From a virus: a stretch of 45,107 bases of DNA. The notes beneath the pieces are model-generated. The model saw only the letters and a program-made list of their open reading frames with translations. It did no database searches and had not been told where the DNA came from. The translations under genes were made by a program, and so were the position numbers. Of this stretch, positions 44,756 to 45,107 are shown one piece after another (position 1 is the stretch's first letter; the number at the start of each line of letters is the position of its first letter). Location of the stretch: the IMG/VR virus record IMGVR_UViG_3300025000_002500, positions 1 through 45,107 of that record; one strand, given 5' to 3'.

Positions 44756-45107
44756 ATGGCCGACAGCAAGCAGCGCGTATCACCCATGCGGACACGAGCC
44801 AGCCTGCCGAACAATGCAATAGCCAAGGCGGACCCAGAGACCAAGCAGCTTTATGAGATGGTGAATAAGCACCTGGACATTGCCGGGCACATGAGGACCG
44901 TCAATGGCGGAGAGATTCGACACCGTTACAACGTGGAAAAGAACTGCCTTGAGGTTCGGCCGGGCACGAATGGGGAGTGGATCGCGGTAGGTGGTCCGGC
45001 TCAGGCGGCTGCTGCTCCTGCTATGCGGAACGTGGTGGGGGCTGATGGGAGCCTGTATCACAGCTCACTCGCAGGGCGGGAAGCTGATGACCATGCGCAT
45101 TACCTGA
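44756..45107 (+). CDS. Tail fibre, 5' part (continues at 1)
   Basis: ATG 44756 lies 4 bp after the preceding stop codon; the best upstream ribosome site is CAGGAG at 44744-44749. The first 60 residues (MADSKQRVSPMRTRA... DPETKQLYEMVNKHLDIAG) form a likely attachment domain. An Ala/Pro linker shorter by three residues than at the left end follows. It then reads MRNVVGADGSLYHSSLAGREADDHAHYL and stays in frame with base 1. The protein is partial only because the window cuts a circular molecule. Confidence 0.8.
   Translation, partial: MADSKQRVSPMRTRASLPNNAIAKADPETKQLYEMVNKHLDIAGHMRTVNGGEIRHRYNVEKNCLEVRPGTNGEWIAVGGPAQAAAAPAMRNVVGADGSLYHSSLAGREADDHAHYL
44966..45107. repeat. Terminal direct repeat, right copy
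   Basis: The 142 bases equal 1-151 except for a missing 9-bp unit in the Ala-Pro tract. Overlap of this kind is typical of a contig from a circular or circularly permuted genome. It indicates that the phage sequence is complete. Confidence 0.93.

Noticed and set aside
1-45107. tRNA genes, insertion sequences, reverse transcriptase or diversity-generating element
   Set aside because: I saw no cloverleaf with a proper T-arm, no transposase with terminal repeats, and no reverse-transcriptase motif in any frame.

Overview
The window is essentially one complete genome of a temperate, podovirus-like tailed phage, cut open inside its tail-fibre gene. Bases 1-151 and 44966-45107 are the same sequence except for one extra 9-bp unit in the left copy, so the molecule closes to a circle of about 44.96 kb. 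Either the genome is circularly permuted (headful packaging, as expected for its terminase type) or it is a circular prophage or plasmid form. The host is unknown. Several short repeats look like bacterial chromosomal interspersed repeats: 7-bp units of the type (A/G)TCGAAC, a GCAGGC..GCCTGC palindrome, and a CCCTCTC..GAGAGGG palindrome. From memory the heptamers recall Planctomycetes/Verrucomicrobia-type genomes, but this is a weak lead.

Layout, reading round the circle. (1) Virion genes, all + strand: small and large terminase (29187-31344), P22-like portal (31625), scaffold (33591), major capsid (34592), decoration or fibre-like proteins (36043, 36533), head-tail adaptor (37892), beta-propeller protein (38566), adaptor fusion (39769), very large tail nozzle-like protein (40986), and a tail fibre spanning the contig junction (44756 to 1362). 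(2) A minus-strand membrane glycosyltransferase (1630-3021) with its own near-perfect sigma70 promoter, which looks like a lysogenic-conversion 'moron'. (3) Three candidate ejection proteins, the last a 2315-residue polyvalent protein with ParB-like, nuclease-like, metallopeptidase-like and LPD38-like parts (3168-12509). (4) A lysis cassette (12575-13839) ending at a terminator buried in the antisense 3' end of the integrase gene. (5) A minus-strand lysogeny operon: repressor, small membrane protein, large serine integrase (16393 to 13902), with a possible attP between integrase and lysis genes. (6) A divergent promoter/operator switch and an early + strand operon of small, mostly unrecognised proteins (16535-20543). 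(7) Replication and maintenance: a primase-helicase fusion, a ParB protein, a 405-bp non-coding region with inverted iterons, a tyrosine recombinase and an XRE regulator (20728-28471). (8) A 337-bp structured non-coding region before the terminase genes.

The observation most likely to be new is a tandem pair of about 100-110 nt structured elements at 17525-17782. Their ends are nearly identical, their interiors differ, and the closing helix and inner hairpins survive the changes through G-C to G-U substitution. Next are a 27-bp inverted repeat of three GAGT iterons per arm beside parB and the tyrosine recombinase, four 35-bp heptamer arrays translated in one register inside four proteins, and the glycosyltransferase with its own promoter. 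All assignments come from reading motifs and gene order; no database search was run.
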